Below are positions 34,469 to 43,318 of a DNA stretch of 64,000 nucleotides, one piece after another; the first letter of the stretch is position 1; every line of letters begins with the position of its first letter. The position numbers and the translations under genes are program-made. The notes beneath the pieces were generated by a model that was given only the letters and a program-made list of their open reading frames with translations, ran no database searches and had not been told where the DNA came from. Source of the DNA: a bacterium (lineage in GTDB: Bacteria > Patescibacteriota > Gracilibacteria > UBA1369 > PNNO01); contig PNNO01000005.1 of NCBI GenBank assembly GCA_013824265.1, positions 248,001 to 312,000 on the forward strand, in the 5' to 3' direction.

Positions 34469-34497
34469 TTGACTAAATTTAAAGATATAGTTATAAT
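34469..34497 (+). promoter_or_regulatory. Strong promoter of the S-layer-like gene
   Basis: TTGACT (34469-34474), exactly 17 nt and TATAAT (34492-34497). The leader to the ATG at 34599 is about 95 nt, long for this genome, as often seen for highly expressed S-layer genes. Confidence 0.85.
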
Positions 34498-34598
34498 CAC
34501 TCCTAATTTTTGTAATGGCGGGGTAAAACTTGCTTTATAAACAAAGGAAACACCATTAATATATTTTTACTTCTTATTACATTTAAACCATTTCACAC

Positions 34599-37500
34599 AT
34601 GAACAACGTAGCAAAAAATCTTAAACGCGTGGCAAGCACTCTTGTGCTTATGTCACTTGCGTTGACGCTTTTTGTCACAAACATCGCATCGGTTAGTGCC
34701 GAAGTTGCGGCAATTAACAGTTTTGATGTTGTGCAGACTTCATTCAATCCTAACAGTGAATCTGCAAGAATCAATTTTACTCTTAATACAAGCGGAAAAA
34801 TCGGACTTGAAATCCATGAAGGAAGCAACCCGATAAAGACTCTTGCCATAAGAAAAGATGTTACTGCAGGAGCTCAAACTTATTATTGGGATGGTACAAA
34901 TGACAGCGGACAAAAAGTTGCCGCTGGAACTTATAAAGCTCAGCTTCTTTTCTACGGAAGCGATTTTGCTTTGTTTGCTTCTGATACGATTACCGTTAAT
35001 TTTGGAGGAGGAACAATTCAACCTGTTGATGTAATTACAAGTGATTATGCATCTCCAAATGAATTTGATCCAAGACTTGAATATACAAGAGTTTATTTTA
35101 CTCTTGCGCAAGCGGTTGAGAAATTAACAATAACTGTAGAGAAAAATGGCGTTTTGGTAACTACTTTGATGTCTAATCAGAGCAAAGCTGCCGGAACTTT
35201 TTATACAACCTGGAACGGACGTGATAAGAATAATGTGATTGTTGGAGAAGGGGAGTATAGATACGTTATTACCACAAGCGGAACATTTGGAACCGATACC
35301 GAGTACGGATATATTTTATCAAGCTATGGTAACGCGGTTGGAGTTGTTCCAAGCATAACAAATGATGCTGTCTCTCCTTCAACATTCGATCCAAATACAC
35401 AGGAGGTTACTGTTTCATATACTCTAAATACGACTGCCGATGTTACCGTCAAGGTTTACAACGGATCTGTTTTGGTAGATGTTCTTACGAACAGTGTTAG
35501 CAAAACTGCCGGAACTTATTCGGTTAAGTGGGACGGCCGTGATTTGAATAATACAATTGTTGCCCCGGGTACATATAAGTATGTAATAACCGCGGAAAAT
35601 GTTTGGGGAACCGATATGGAAGATGGTGAGGTGAGAGTTGTTTACGCCGTTGTTGACCCTGTTGTGGCTCCAAACGTAACTAACGCTTATGCTTCTCCGG
35701 AAGAATTTGATCCTAGCGAAGGTGAAGTTACAAAGATAAATTACACTCTTAATACATGCGCTTATATAACAATTAGAGTTTATAAAAAGTCTGATAATAC
35801 TTACATTACAACTTTAAAAGAAGTTGATTATCAGTGCGCGGGAACATACAACTCAACTTGGAATGGCCGTGATGCAAACAATAATCTTGCTGCTAACGGA
35901 GATTACAATATTAAGGTAAGCGCAAATAACAGCAAAGGATCCGATAGTGAGTTGGATTATGTAACTGTTGTTGATGAAGATTCGGACGATGATGACGACG
36001 ATGATGTTGTTGCTCCAAATGTAACAAACGCTTATGTGTCGCCGGAAGAATTTGATCCTAGCGACGAGGTTACAAAGATTTATTACACTCTTAATACATG
36101 TGCGGACGTTACTGTGAAGGTTTACAAAACTTCAAATAACACGCTTGTTAAAACTCTTAAAAACGCTGTTGCTCAATGTTCCGGAACATACAATGTGTCT
36201 TGGAATGGAAGCGATTCAGATAATGAGACTGTTGCTGACGCGGATTATACAATCAAAGTAAGCGCAACTAACAGCAAGGGTTCCGATAGCGAGCAGGACA
36301 ACGTTACCGTTAATGATTCGGATGACAACGACGATAACGACGACGATGATAACGTTCCTTCAATTACAAGCGTAAGTGTGGATCCGGAAGAATTTGATCC
36401 ATCCGATGAAGAAGCTGAATTGAGCTTTAGATTAAATACATGCGCCGATGTAACAATCGAAGTGCGTGATACAGATAATGACTTGGTTGCTGAAATTATA
36501 GACGACAAACGTCTTTGCAGCGGAACTCATGATTATAACTGGGATGGTGAAGACGAAGATGGCGACAGAGTGTCGCAGGATGATTATGAATTTTATATCA
36601 AGGCAACAAATACAGAAGGTACTGATACCGCTCGCGCTGATGTTACAGTTGATTCTAGCGGCTCTAACGTTGATGAAGCTGACAGATGTGCCGGATTCCT
36701 TGATGTAAGCGTAGACGACCCTTATTGTGACGCTATAGAGTACGTTAAAGGCGCTGGCATCTTCGACGGATACAGCGATGGATATTTTAGACCTTACCAG
36801 GCTATAAACAGAGCAGAGACAACAAAGGTAATTGTACGTGAGTTTGAATATCCTGAACTTCCTGCCGACGGTACAAATCTTGGATTCTGGGATTTGTCCC
36901 CATGGGATTGGTATATGGGATACATTAGAACTGCAAAGCAATATGGAGTTATTCAGGGATATCCGGATGGAAGCTTTAAACCGGCTCAAACTGTTAACAG
37001 AGTTGAACTTCTAAAGATCTTCTTGGAATCTGCAAACATTGCTCTTCCTACCTGTCCTTACGCTTCTTATCCTGATACATTGGCCGGAGTTTGGTATTCA
37101 GACTACGTTTGCTACTCAAAAATGCACGGATTGATGGATACTGACTACTATGGAATGTTCAATCCTGCAAAGCCAATGACAAGAGGTGATGTAGCTGAGC
37201 TTTTCTACAGATTTTCAGAGAGAAACTTGGGAGGAGGATATGACGACGACTACACATACACAACAAATTCATTAAAAGTTTCAAACGTAAAACTTTCCGA
37301 CTATTCGGTTAAAGAAGGTGATGGATTCAGAATCTATTACACTCTAAACGAAAAAGCGGACGTTACAGTTGAAATCCTTGATGAAGATAAGGATGAATTA
37401 AGAACTCTTGTTAATGACCTTTCTCAGTTAAAAGGAGAGCATACTGTTTACTTCGACGGAGAAGATGATGATAACGACAATCTTTCCGAAGGTGAATATT

Positions 37501-37886
37501 ATGTAAGAATAGAAGCTGATAACGGCGATGATGATTACAGAGTTGATGTGAAATTTGAAATCAACAATGATTCAAATGAAGATCTTTCGATCACATCATT
37601 ATCCCTTTCAAGAACTGAATTTGATGCTGATACCGAGACTGTTAAGATTTCATTCCGAATAACTGATGATGCAGATGTTACCGTTAGAGTTTATGACGAA
37701 GACGGAGATCTAGTTGCCGAATTATGGGATGAGGAAGACAAAGATGAAGGTCTTTTGTCTCTAACATGGGATGGCGATGACGACGACAATGACCAGGTTT
37801 CTGACGGAGATTATACAATCAAAGTTATAGCTGATAACGGAGATGAGACTGATAGCAAAGAGATAGACGTTGAAGTAAACAGCTAG
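34599..37886 (+). CDS. Candidate S-layer protein: FlgD-like Ig repeats with a central SLH triplet
   Basis: A 1095-residue exported protein. A signal peptide (residues 1-35, cleavage near VSA) is followed by six FlgD-like Ig repeats (about 44-690), each with FDP...V..YTLN...V.V..., W(D/N)G.D..., G.Y...I; acidic Asp-rich linkers (DDDDDDD near 465, DDNDDNDDDD near 575) separate repeats 4-6. Three SLH repeats follow (about 697-750, 760-812, 825-880), then two more Ig repeats (905-985, 1000-1090). SLH normally sits at a protein end; here it is internal. The Asp-rich linkers could bind calcium. Strong promoter and terminator support high expression. Confidence 0.88.
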   Translation: MNNVAKNLKRVASTLVLMSLALTLFVTNIASVSAEVAAINSFDVVQTSFNPNSESARINFTLNTSGKIGLEIHEGSNPIKTLAIRKDVTAGAQTYYWDGTNDSGQKVAAGTYKAQLLFYGSDFALFASDTITVNFGGGTIQPVDVITSDYASPNEFDPRLEYTRVYFTLAQAVEKLTITVEKNGVLVTTLMSNQSKAAGTFYTTWNGRDKNNVIVGEGEYRYVITTSGTFGTDTEYGYILSSYGNAVGVVPSITNDAVSPSTFDPNTQEVTVSYTLNTTADVTVKVYNGSVLVDVLTNSVSKTAGTYSVKWDGRDLNNTIVAPGTYKYVITAENVWGTDMEDGEVRVVYAVVDPVVAPNVTNAYASPEEFDPSEGEVTKINYTLNTCAYITIRVYKKSDNTYITTLKEVDYQCAGTYNSTWNGRDANNNLAANGDYNIKVSANNSKGSDSELDYVTVVDEDSDDDDDDDVVAPNVTNAYVSPEEFDPSDEVTKIYYTLNTCADVTVKVYKTSNNTLVKTLKNAVAQCSGTYNVSWNGSDSDNETVADADYTIKVSATNSKGSDSEQDNVTVNDSDDNDDNDDDDNVPSITSVSVDPEEFDPSDEEAELSFRLNTCADVTIEVRDTDNDLVAEIIDDKRLCSGTHDYNWDGEDEDGDRVSQDDYEFYIKATNTEGTDTARADVTVDSSGSNVDEADRCAGFLDVSVDDPYCDAIEYVKGAGIFDGYSDGYFRPYQAINRAETTKVIVREFEYPELPADGTNLGFWDLSPWDWYMGYIRTAKQYGVIQGYPDGSFKPAQTVNRVELLKIFLESANIALPTCPYASYPDTLAGVWYSDYVCYSKMHGLMDTDYYGMFNPAKPMTRGDVAELFYRFSERNLGGGYDDDYTYTTNSLKVSNVKLSDYSVKEGDGFRIYYTLNEKADVTVEILDEDKDELRTLVNDLSQLKGEHTVYFDGEDDDNDNLSEGEYYVRIEADNGDDDYRVDVKFEINNDSNEDLSITSLSLSRTEFDADTETVKISFRITDDADVTVRVYDEDGDLVAELWDEEDKDEGLLSLTWDGDDDDNDQVSDGDYTIKVIADNGDETDSKEIDVEVNS

Positions 37887-37908
37887 ACAAATAATAGAAG
37901 TACGGTTC

Positions 37909-37947
37909 AAAGAGCACCTTAATCATTGATAAGGTGCTCTTTTTTTG
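37909..37947 (+). terminator. Strong terminator of the S-layer-like gene
   Basis: A perfect 10-bp stem (AGAGCACCTT/AAGGTGCTCT) with a 10-nt loop and a run of seven to eight T. Confidence 0.92.
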
Positions 37948-37954
37948 GTAGAAT
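37926..37954 (+). promoter_or_regulatory. Promoter of the first YtxH gene, overlapping the terminator
   Basis: TTGATA (37926-37931, in the terminator loop and stem), 17 nt and TAGAAT (37949-37954), with GG before the -10. It gives a leader of about 50 nt to the ATG at 38012. Confidence 0.55.
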
Positions 37955-38011
37955 AGACAGAACAGAGTCGAGCTTAAAGAGACTCATTAAATAAAATTAA
38001 AAACAAACAAA

Positions 38012-38260
38012 ATGAAAACAAGAAAGGTTGTCGCACTTGGAGCTTTAATAGGAACAACATTTGCGCTTTTCTTTGCTCCTCAAAAGGGTGAACATGTTCG
38101 CATGCAGATGAAGAAGGCTTCAATGCGTGGAGGCGATAATTTGGAACCTTTAAAGAAAGGATACAAAGATCTTTTCTCGGAATTCTTCCGCGTTATATGG
38201 TCGCAATTACCTTTTGTGTCAGAAAAGAACCCGTTTACAGTTACTTCACTTAAAAAATAA
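38012..38260 (+). CDS. YtxH domain small membrane protein
   Basis: An 82-residue protein with the YtxH hallmark: a short N-terminal membrane helix (VVALGALIGTTFALFFAP) followed by QKGEHVRMQMKKASMRGG. A moderately hydrophobic C-terminal half may associate with the membrane. YtxH-type proteins (gas-vesicle/general-stress-like) have no firm function. A paralogue follows 88 bp downstream, suggesting duplication. Confidence 0.82.
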   Translation: MKTRKVVALGALIGTTFALFFAPQKGEHVRMQMKKASMRGGDNLEPLKKGYKDLFSEFFRVIWSQLPFVSEKNPFTVTSLKK

Positions 38261-38293
38261 TAAACGATTTCTACCTACGACAAGGGTAAAATC

Positions 38294-38321
38294 TTGCTTA
38301 TTTGCGTAATTAACTTATAAT
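38294..38321 (+). promoter_or_regulatory. Promoter of the second YtxH gene
   Basis: TTGCTT (38294-38299), 16 nt and TATAAT (38316-38321), 27 bp before the ATG at 38349. Confidence 0.55.
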
Positions 38322-38348
38322 TAACTTTGTACATAACTTTATAAAACT

Positions 38349-38741
38349 ATGGGAAAACATCGTTCAGGACTACTGCTAGGCGTTATAGCCGGTACGGCAC
38401 TTGGAATTCTTTTCGCTCCAAAAAAGGGAAAAGAGCTTCGCGAGGCTATTAAAAAAGAAAGAAGAGAAGGAGGATACGGAATTGAATCAATCAAGGATGG
38501 ATTTGTTGAGATGGGCAAGGAAGTTGTAACATCGGCAAAGACCGCATACGACTCCGATATGGTTCAGGGACAAATTGGAAAATTGAAGAATGCTGCCGGA
38601 GAAATGGCGGAAGAAGGCAGAGCCAGAGTTCAGAAAGTTACAAAAAAGGCTGCTAAAAGAGCAAAGGCTACAGTAAAGACAACTGCAAAAATGGCAAAAA
38701 AGAAGGTTGGCAAGTTTACGAAAAAGAAAATTGCAAAATAA
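38349..38741 (+). CDS. YtxH domain protein with a histone-H1-like basic tail
   Basis: A 130-residue protein. Residues 1-35 form the YtxH anchor (GLLLGVIAGTALGILFAPKKGKELRE), a helical middle follows (about 36-92), and the last 38 residues are almost only Lys, Ala, Thr and Arg (VQKVTKKAAKRAKATVKTT and onward), like the tail of bacterial histone H1-like proteins. A membrane-anchored protein with a nucleic-acid-binding tail could tether the chromosome to the membrane; this is inference. Confidence 0.8.
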   Translation: MGKHRSGLLLGVIAGTALGILFAPKKGKELREAIKKERREGGYGIESIKDGFVEMGKEVVTSAKTAYDSDMVQGQIGKLKNAAGEMAEEGRARVQKVTKKAAKRAKATVKTTAKMAKKKVGKFTKKKIAK

Positions 38742-38754
38742 ATCAAACTAAACT

Positions 38755-38792
38755 AAAGTTAGGGGTGAAGTAATTTTGTCCCTAACTTTTTT
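38755..38792 (+). terminator. Terminator hairpin abutting the slipin start codon
   Basis: A perfect 10-bp stem (AAAGTTAGGG/CCCTAACTTT), 15-nt loop and T run end 3 bp before the ATG at 38796. Confidence 0.85.
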
Positions 38793-38795
38793 ATT

Positions 38796-39563
38796 ATGGA
38801 TTTTCTCATCGTTTCGTACCCTGTGGTGTTTACGATCTTGGTTATTTTGCTCATAAGTATTAGGCAGATTAACGAGTATCAGCGTGGAGTAATGTTCACT
38901 TTTGGTAAATATACAGGTACAAAAATGCCGGGATGGAGACTTGTGATCCCGATTTTTCAACAAATGAGCAAGGTTGATATCCGTACCAAGGTTGTTGACG
39001 TTCCGGATCAGGAAGCTATTACAAAGGATAACGTTTCGGTTAGTATAAATGCCGTTATTTATTATAAGATTTCAGACGCTTCAAAATCCATTATTGCGGT
39101 TGAGAATTTTTATTGGGCCATAAGTCAGCTTGCGCAAACAACAATGAGAAATGCGGTTGGTGAAGTTTCTCTTGATGACCTTTTGAAAAACCGTGATGAC
39201 ATTGCGCTTAGAATTCAGGAAATTGTTGATAAAGCCAGTGATCCATGGGGAATAAGAGTTGAGGCGGTTGAACTTAAAGACATCGTTCTTCCGGTTGATT
39301 TAAAACGTACAATGGCAAAAGAGGCTGAAGCGGAAAGAGAAAAGAGGGCTGTAATTATCAAGGCTGAAGCGGAGGTTGCTTCTGCTGCAAATATGGCAAA
39401 GGCTGCGGAAATGCTAACTGCGTCTCCTGGAGCTTTGCACCTTAGAACTCTTCAATCGATTAATGATATTTCTTCGGATCAGTCAAATACAACAGTCTGG
39501 ATGATGCCGATAGAAGTACTTCGGGCTATTGAAAAAGTATCAGATAAGCTGGATAAGAAGTAG
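38796..39563 (+). CDS. Slipin / SPFH (band 7) domain membrane protein
   Basis: A 255-residue stomatin-like protein: an N-terminal membrane segment (residues 6-22), a SPFH domain beginning at INEYQRGVMFTFGKYTG (about 24), with the stomatin DIRTKVVDVP and DNVSVSINAVIYYKI strands, then a coiled-coil rich in Ala/Glu/Lys (about 170-205) for oligomerisation. Slipins organise membrane microdomains. A NfeD-type partner protease is often adjacent but is missing here. The start codon directly follows a terminator hairpin, leaving no room for a normal ribosome binding site. Confidence 0.93.
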   Translation: MDFLIVSYPVVFTILVILLISIRQINEYQRGVMFTFGKYTGTKMPGWRLVIPIFQQMSKVDIRTKVVDVPDQEAITKDNVSVSINAVIYYKISDASKSIIAVENFYWAISQLAQTTMRNAVGEVSLDDLLKNRDDIALRIQEIVDKASDPWGIRVEAVELKDIVLPVDLKRTMAKEAEAEREKRAVIIKAEAEVASAANMAKAAEMLTASPGALHLRTLQSINDISSDQSNTTVWMMPIEVLRAIEKVSDKLDKK

Positions 39564-39584
39564 TAACCGCCAATTATCCGGAAA

Positions 39585-40901
39585 TTATCCGCGAATTTGT
39601 TTCATGTGATCTATTCGCTTTTGGACAAGTGCGTCCGTTCCTATGTCGTCTCTAAAGAAGACCTGGCCGGAAACGCTTGAAAGAGCGCTTGCTGCAATCT
39701 TTTCCGCGTCCGAAATTGTTCCCGCAATGCCAACAAATGCAAGCGCGCGAGAACTGCTCATATAAATGCCGTCCTCTTTTTGGTCAACAGAGGAGTAATA
39801 CATCTTTACTGCCGGGGGGAATTTGCCGATTTCTATTTTTGCTCCTTTTATAGGGTCGTTTGGATAGCCTTCAGGTACTATATATTTGCACACGGTAGCC
39901 ATTTTTTCAAATTCGATTTTTATTTTGTCGAGTGTCCCTCCAATTACCGCTTCGCAAATTTCAATAAAATCCGTTTTTAAGATAGGCAAAACGTTCATGA
40001 CTTCAGGGTCGCCAAAACGCGCATTGTACTCAATTAATTTTGATCCGTTTTTGGTAGCGATGAATCCTCCATACATTATTCCCTTAAACAAAACGCCGGT
40101 TTCTTTAAAGAGAGCCTGAGCCGTTTGTTTGGTTATTTCAACGCCTTCTTCAATATCTTTCTCCGTAATAAAAGGTAATAAATGATTTGCATCCGAATAA
40201 GACCCCATTCCGCCGGTATTAGGGCCTTCATCGCCATTATAAGCTCTTTTGTGGTCCTGAACCGCAGGCATTGGAATTATGTGCGTGCCGTCACAGAAAC
40301 ACATTAAGCTAAATTCCTCTCCAATAAGCTTTTCTTCCACAACAACGCGTCCGAATTTTTCAATGCACTGTTTGGCAAATAGCACTCCTTCTTCAATGCT
40401 GTGTAAATGTTCGCCGGAAACTTTTACGCCTTTCCCGCCCATTAATCCGTCGGCTTTAACCACAAAATCTTCGCCGAGTTCGTTTCTTATAAAATCTTCG
40501 ATACCTTCTCCATTGTAAAAAACTTTAAATTTTGGGTTACCCGGTACGTTATACTTACCGAGTAAGTCTCGGGTGAAAGATTTGGAAGATTCCAGTCTGG
40601 CAACCGTTTTAAGCGGTGCTACCGAATGAATCTCCACTTCAAGAAGAGCGTCGGCCGCTCCATCTGCAATTGGATCATCCGGACCTATAATTGCAAAATC
40701 CGGTTTTTCCTCTACGGCCAGTTTTTTTAATTGTTCAAAAGTGTTTAAAGGGCCTATTTCATAACGATCGGCCAAAGCTGCTATGCCTGGGTTTTTGGCC
40801 TTCCCATAAGCAATAATATGAACTTCTTGTGGGCTTCTTTTTAGAGTTTCGGCAATAACGTGTTCTCTGGCGCCGTTGCCAACAAGGAGGACTTTTTTCA
40901 T
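39585..40901 (-). CDS. purD: Phosphoribosylamine--glycine ligase
   Basis: A 438-residue ATP-grasp GARS, the second step of purine biosynthesis. The VLLVGNGAREHVIAETL start, the ATP-grasp region VKADGLMGGKGVKV (about 147) and the family signature RFGDPEVMNVLP (about 296) are intact. It starts one base after the purF stop, so they are translationally coupled. The final residues lack any extra domain. Confidence 0.96.
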   Translation of the reverse strand: MKKVLLVGNGAREHVIAETLKRSPQEVHIIAYGKAKNPGIAALADRYEIGPLNTFEQLKKLAVEEKPDFAIIGPDDPIADGAADALLEVEIHSVAPLKTVARLESSKSFTRDLLGKYNVPGNPKFKVFYNGEGIEDFIRNELGEDFVVKADGLMGGKGVKVSGEHLHSIEEGVLFAKQCIEKFGRVVVEEKLIGEEFSLMCFCDGTHIIPMPAVQDHKRAYNGDEGPNTGGMGSYSDANHLLPFITEKDIEEGVEITKQTAQALFKETGVLFKGIMYGGFIATKNGSKLIEYNARFGDPEVMNVLPILKTDFIEICEAVIGGTLDKIKIEFEKMATVCKYIVPEGYPNDPIKGAKIEIGKFPPAVKMYYSSVDQKEDGIYMSSSRALAFVGIAGTISDAEKIAASALSSVSGQVFFRDDIGTDALVQKRIDHMKQIRG

Positions 40902-40902
40902 T

Positions 40903-42390
40903 CTATAAAAGGCTTAATGGTTGTACGTTTTCGTCGGCTCCCGGATGAGCTTGTCTTCTGGCTTCTTCCGCATCCCGTAAAACTTTTTCGGTAATTTCCG
41001 GTGTTGGATATTTGCCTGAAAAACATGCTCCGCAAAATCCGGTTACTTGTTTATTACCTTTGCTTGCAGCCTTTTCAAGGTCTTCAAGTGTCTGATAGAA
41101 AACTCTGTCCGCACCGATTACTTTTGCGATTGTCTCTTCGGATAGATTGTATGCTATGAAATCTTTTCTTGTAGGCATATCAACACCATAAACACATGGA
41201 GAAATTAGTGGTGGAGCGCATGAAGCAAAATATACTTTTTTGGCTCCCGCATTTTTTACCATTTCAACTATTTTCTTTGATGTATTTCCGCGAACTATGC
41301 TGTCGTCTACAAGAAGTACGTTCTTGTTTTTAAACTCAAGTTTTATAGGGTTTAATTTAAATCTTATGGATTTTTGTCTTTGTGCCTGTCCCGGCATTAT
41401 AAATGTACGCCCGATGTACCTGTTTTTTACCAGACCTTCTCTGTATTTAACTCCAAGTTCATGGGCAAGCGGTATTGCCGCGCTTCTTGCGGAATCCGGA
41501 ACCGGGACCACTACATCTATCTCCAAATTTTCCTTTTTAATGCGTTTTCCAAGATATTCACCAAGTCTTAATCTTGTTTTATAAACGCTTATATTGTCGA
41601 TTGTAGAATCCGGTCTTGCTATGTAAACCCACTCAAAAAGGCAAGGTGCCCAGGTTCTGTTTGGGGCACACATTTTTTTGTGAATTTGAAATTTTGTGTC
41701 TATAAAAAGGACTTCTCCCGGCTGGATGTCGGCCAAATAGTCGAATCCAAGCGTGTCCAGAGAAACGCTTTCGGAAGCGATTGCATATTCATCAGTCATT
41801 TTTGAAGTTCTTTTCCCAAGAACAAGTGGTCTTATTCCGTAAGGATCCCTAAAAGCCACAAGTCCGTGTCCTGCTATAAGCGCTATGACGCAATAACTTC
41901 CTTTAAGCCTTTTATAAACACCTTTCATTGCCTTAAAAATGTGCTCAGGTGTCATTTTTTTAACTTCCAGAGATCTTATTTCGTGAGCAACAACATTCAA
42001 AAGTACTTCCGAGTCGGATTTTGTGTTTAAAAAGCGCATATCGCTTTCCGTAACCTGTTTTTTTAGCTCTTCATAATTTGTTAAATTCCCGTTGTGTACT
42101 AAAGCTATTCCAAAAGGCGAATTAACATAAAAAGGTTGTGATTCGGACGCTTTGTAGCTTCCCGCAGTCGGATATCTTGTGTGTCCCATTCCAATGTTGC
42201 CCGTGAGCATCAACATGTTTTTTGCATCAAAGACATCTCTTACAAGCCCGTTTCCTTTTTTAAGATGGAATTGATCGTCAAAAGTTACTATTCCCGCAGA
42301 GTCCTGCCCACGGTGTTGCAACGTCAAAAGCCCGTCATAGATTTCTTGTGCAACATTTTGGCTGGATATTATTCCAAGAATTCCACACAT
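40903..42390 (-). CDS. purF: Amidophosphoribosyltransferase
   Basis: A 495-residue PurF that makes phosphoribosylamine from PRPP and glutamine. The catalytic Cys2 in MCGILGI, LQHRGQDSAGI (about 24), the MGHTRYPTAG loop (about 68) and the PRPP-binding VLLVDDSIVRGNTS (about 355) are visible. It sits 14 bp after folD and directly before purD on the minus strand. Confidence 0.97.
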   Translation of the reverse strand: MCGILGIISSQNVAQEIYDGLLTLQHRGQDSAGIVTFDDQFHLKKGNGLVRDVFDAKNMLMLTGNIGMGHTRYPTAGSYKASESQPFYVNSPFGIALVHNGNLTNYEELKKQVTESDMRFLNTKSDSEVLLNVVAHEIRSLEVKKMTPEHIFKAMKGVYKRLKGSYCVIALIAGHGLVAFRDPYGIRPLVLGKRTSKMTDEYAIASESVSLDTLGFDYLADIQPGEVLFIDTKFQIHKKMCAPNRTWAPCLFEWVYIARPDSTIDNISVYKTRLRLGEYLGKRIKKENLEIDVVVPVPDSARSAAIPLAHELGVKYREGLVKNRYIGRTFIMPGQAQRQKSIRFKLNPIKLEFKNKNVLLVDDSIVRGNTSKKIVEMVKNAGAKKVYFASCAPPLISPCVYGVDMPTRKDFIAYNLSEETIAKVIGADRVFYQTLEDLEKAASKGNKQVTGFCGACFSGKYPTPEITEKVLRDAEEARRQAHPGADENVQPLSLL

Positions 42391-42404
42391 GAGCGCATTT
42401 GTTA

Positions 42405-43262
42405 TTAATTAATTTGATTTAATCTTTTTGCGGCTTTAACGGTGTTTTCCATTAAGCATGCAACTGTCATAGGGCCAACTCCTCCCGGAACGGGAGTTAT
42501 ATAACTTGCTTTCTTTGAAACATTTTCAAAATCGGTGTCTCCGCAGAGCTTGCCGTCTTCTTTCCTGTTTGTCCCGATATCTACAACAATTACTCCTTCT
42601 TTAACCATATCCTCTGTTATGAGGTTTCTTTTCCCAACAGCAACACATAAAAGATCTGCCCGTAACGTGTGGCTTTTTAGATCTTTTGTTTTTATGTGGC
42701 ATGTTGTTGTTGTTGCCCCGCGGTTTAAAAGCATTGTCGTTAGCGGTTTGCCAACTATATTGCTTGCACCAACAATTACGGCATCCATTCCCTCGACGTT
42801 TATTTTATAATAATCCAGCATTTTAATTACTCCCGCCGGAGTGCATGGAGGAAGATCTTCAAAATCGGGGCTTAGGAACATTTTCCCTATATTGTAAGCC
42901 GTAAACCCATCTACGTCCTTTTTGGGTTCAATTGCCTTTAATACGTCAGGAACAAAAATTTGCTGAGGAATAGGGAGTTGCACCAAAATTCCGTGGACAT
43001 CATCACGTTTATTAAGTTCTTCAATTTTACCAATCAACTCTTCCGTTGTTACCGATTCTTCATAATTTATTTGTTCCCACAAAATACCTGTTCTTTCACA
43101 GGCTTTTCTTTTTTGTTTTATGTATGAAAGACTTGCCGCATTGTCTCCAACCAAAATGACGACAAGTTTTGGGGAAATATTCTTTTGCTGAAGCGATTCC
43201 ACCTCGATTTTTAGTGTGTCGAGGAGTTCATCTGCAACCTTTCTGCCGTCTAGTAATTCCAT
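42405..43262 (-). CDS. folD: Methylenetetrahydrofolate dehydrogenase/cyclohydrolase
   Basis: A 285-residue FolD that interconverts methylene- and formyl-THF to supply one-carbon units. Conserved pieces: SLSYIKQKRKACERTGI with the catalytic Lys (about 50), the VQLPIPQQI loop, KDVDGFTAYNIGKM (about 118), PCTPAGVIKML (about 142) and the C-terminal PVPGGVGPMTVACLMENT signature. The start at 43262 (MELLDGRKVA) is chosen over the upstream Met because it fits the family N terminus. Confidence 0.95.
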   Translation of the reverse strand: MELLDGRKVADELLDTLKIEVESLQQKNISPKLVVILVGDNAASLSYIKQKRKACERTGILWEQINYEESVTTEELIGKIEELNKRDDVHGILVQLPIPQQIFVPDVLKAIEPKKDVDGFTAYNIGKMFLSPDFEDLPPCTPAGVIKMLDYYKINVEGMDAVIVGASNIVGKPLTTMLLNRGATTTTCHIKTKDLKSHTLRADLLCVAVGKRNLITEDMVKEGVIVVDIGTNRKEDGKLCGDTDFENVSKKASYITPVPGGVGPMTVACLMENTVKAAKRLNQIN

Positions 43263-43318
43263 ATGAATGTGCAAAGAGACGCGCATATACTAGCAGGAAA
43301 GACCCGCACTGGCAAACA

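Noticed and set aside
35980-36350. Repeated Asp codon stretches as a CRISPR or tandem DNA repeat
   Set aside because: They are coding linkers in the candidate S-layer protein, vary in sequence and lack spacers.
42391-42404. A purine riboswitch upstream of purF
   Set aside because: The gap between folD and purF is only 14 bp and contains no room for an aptamer.
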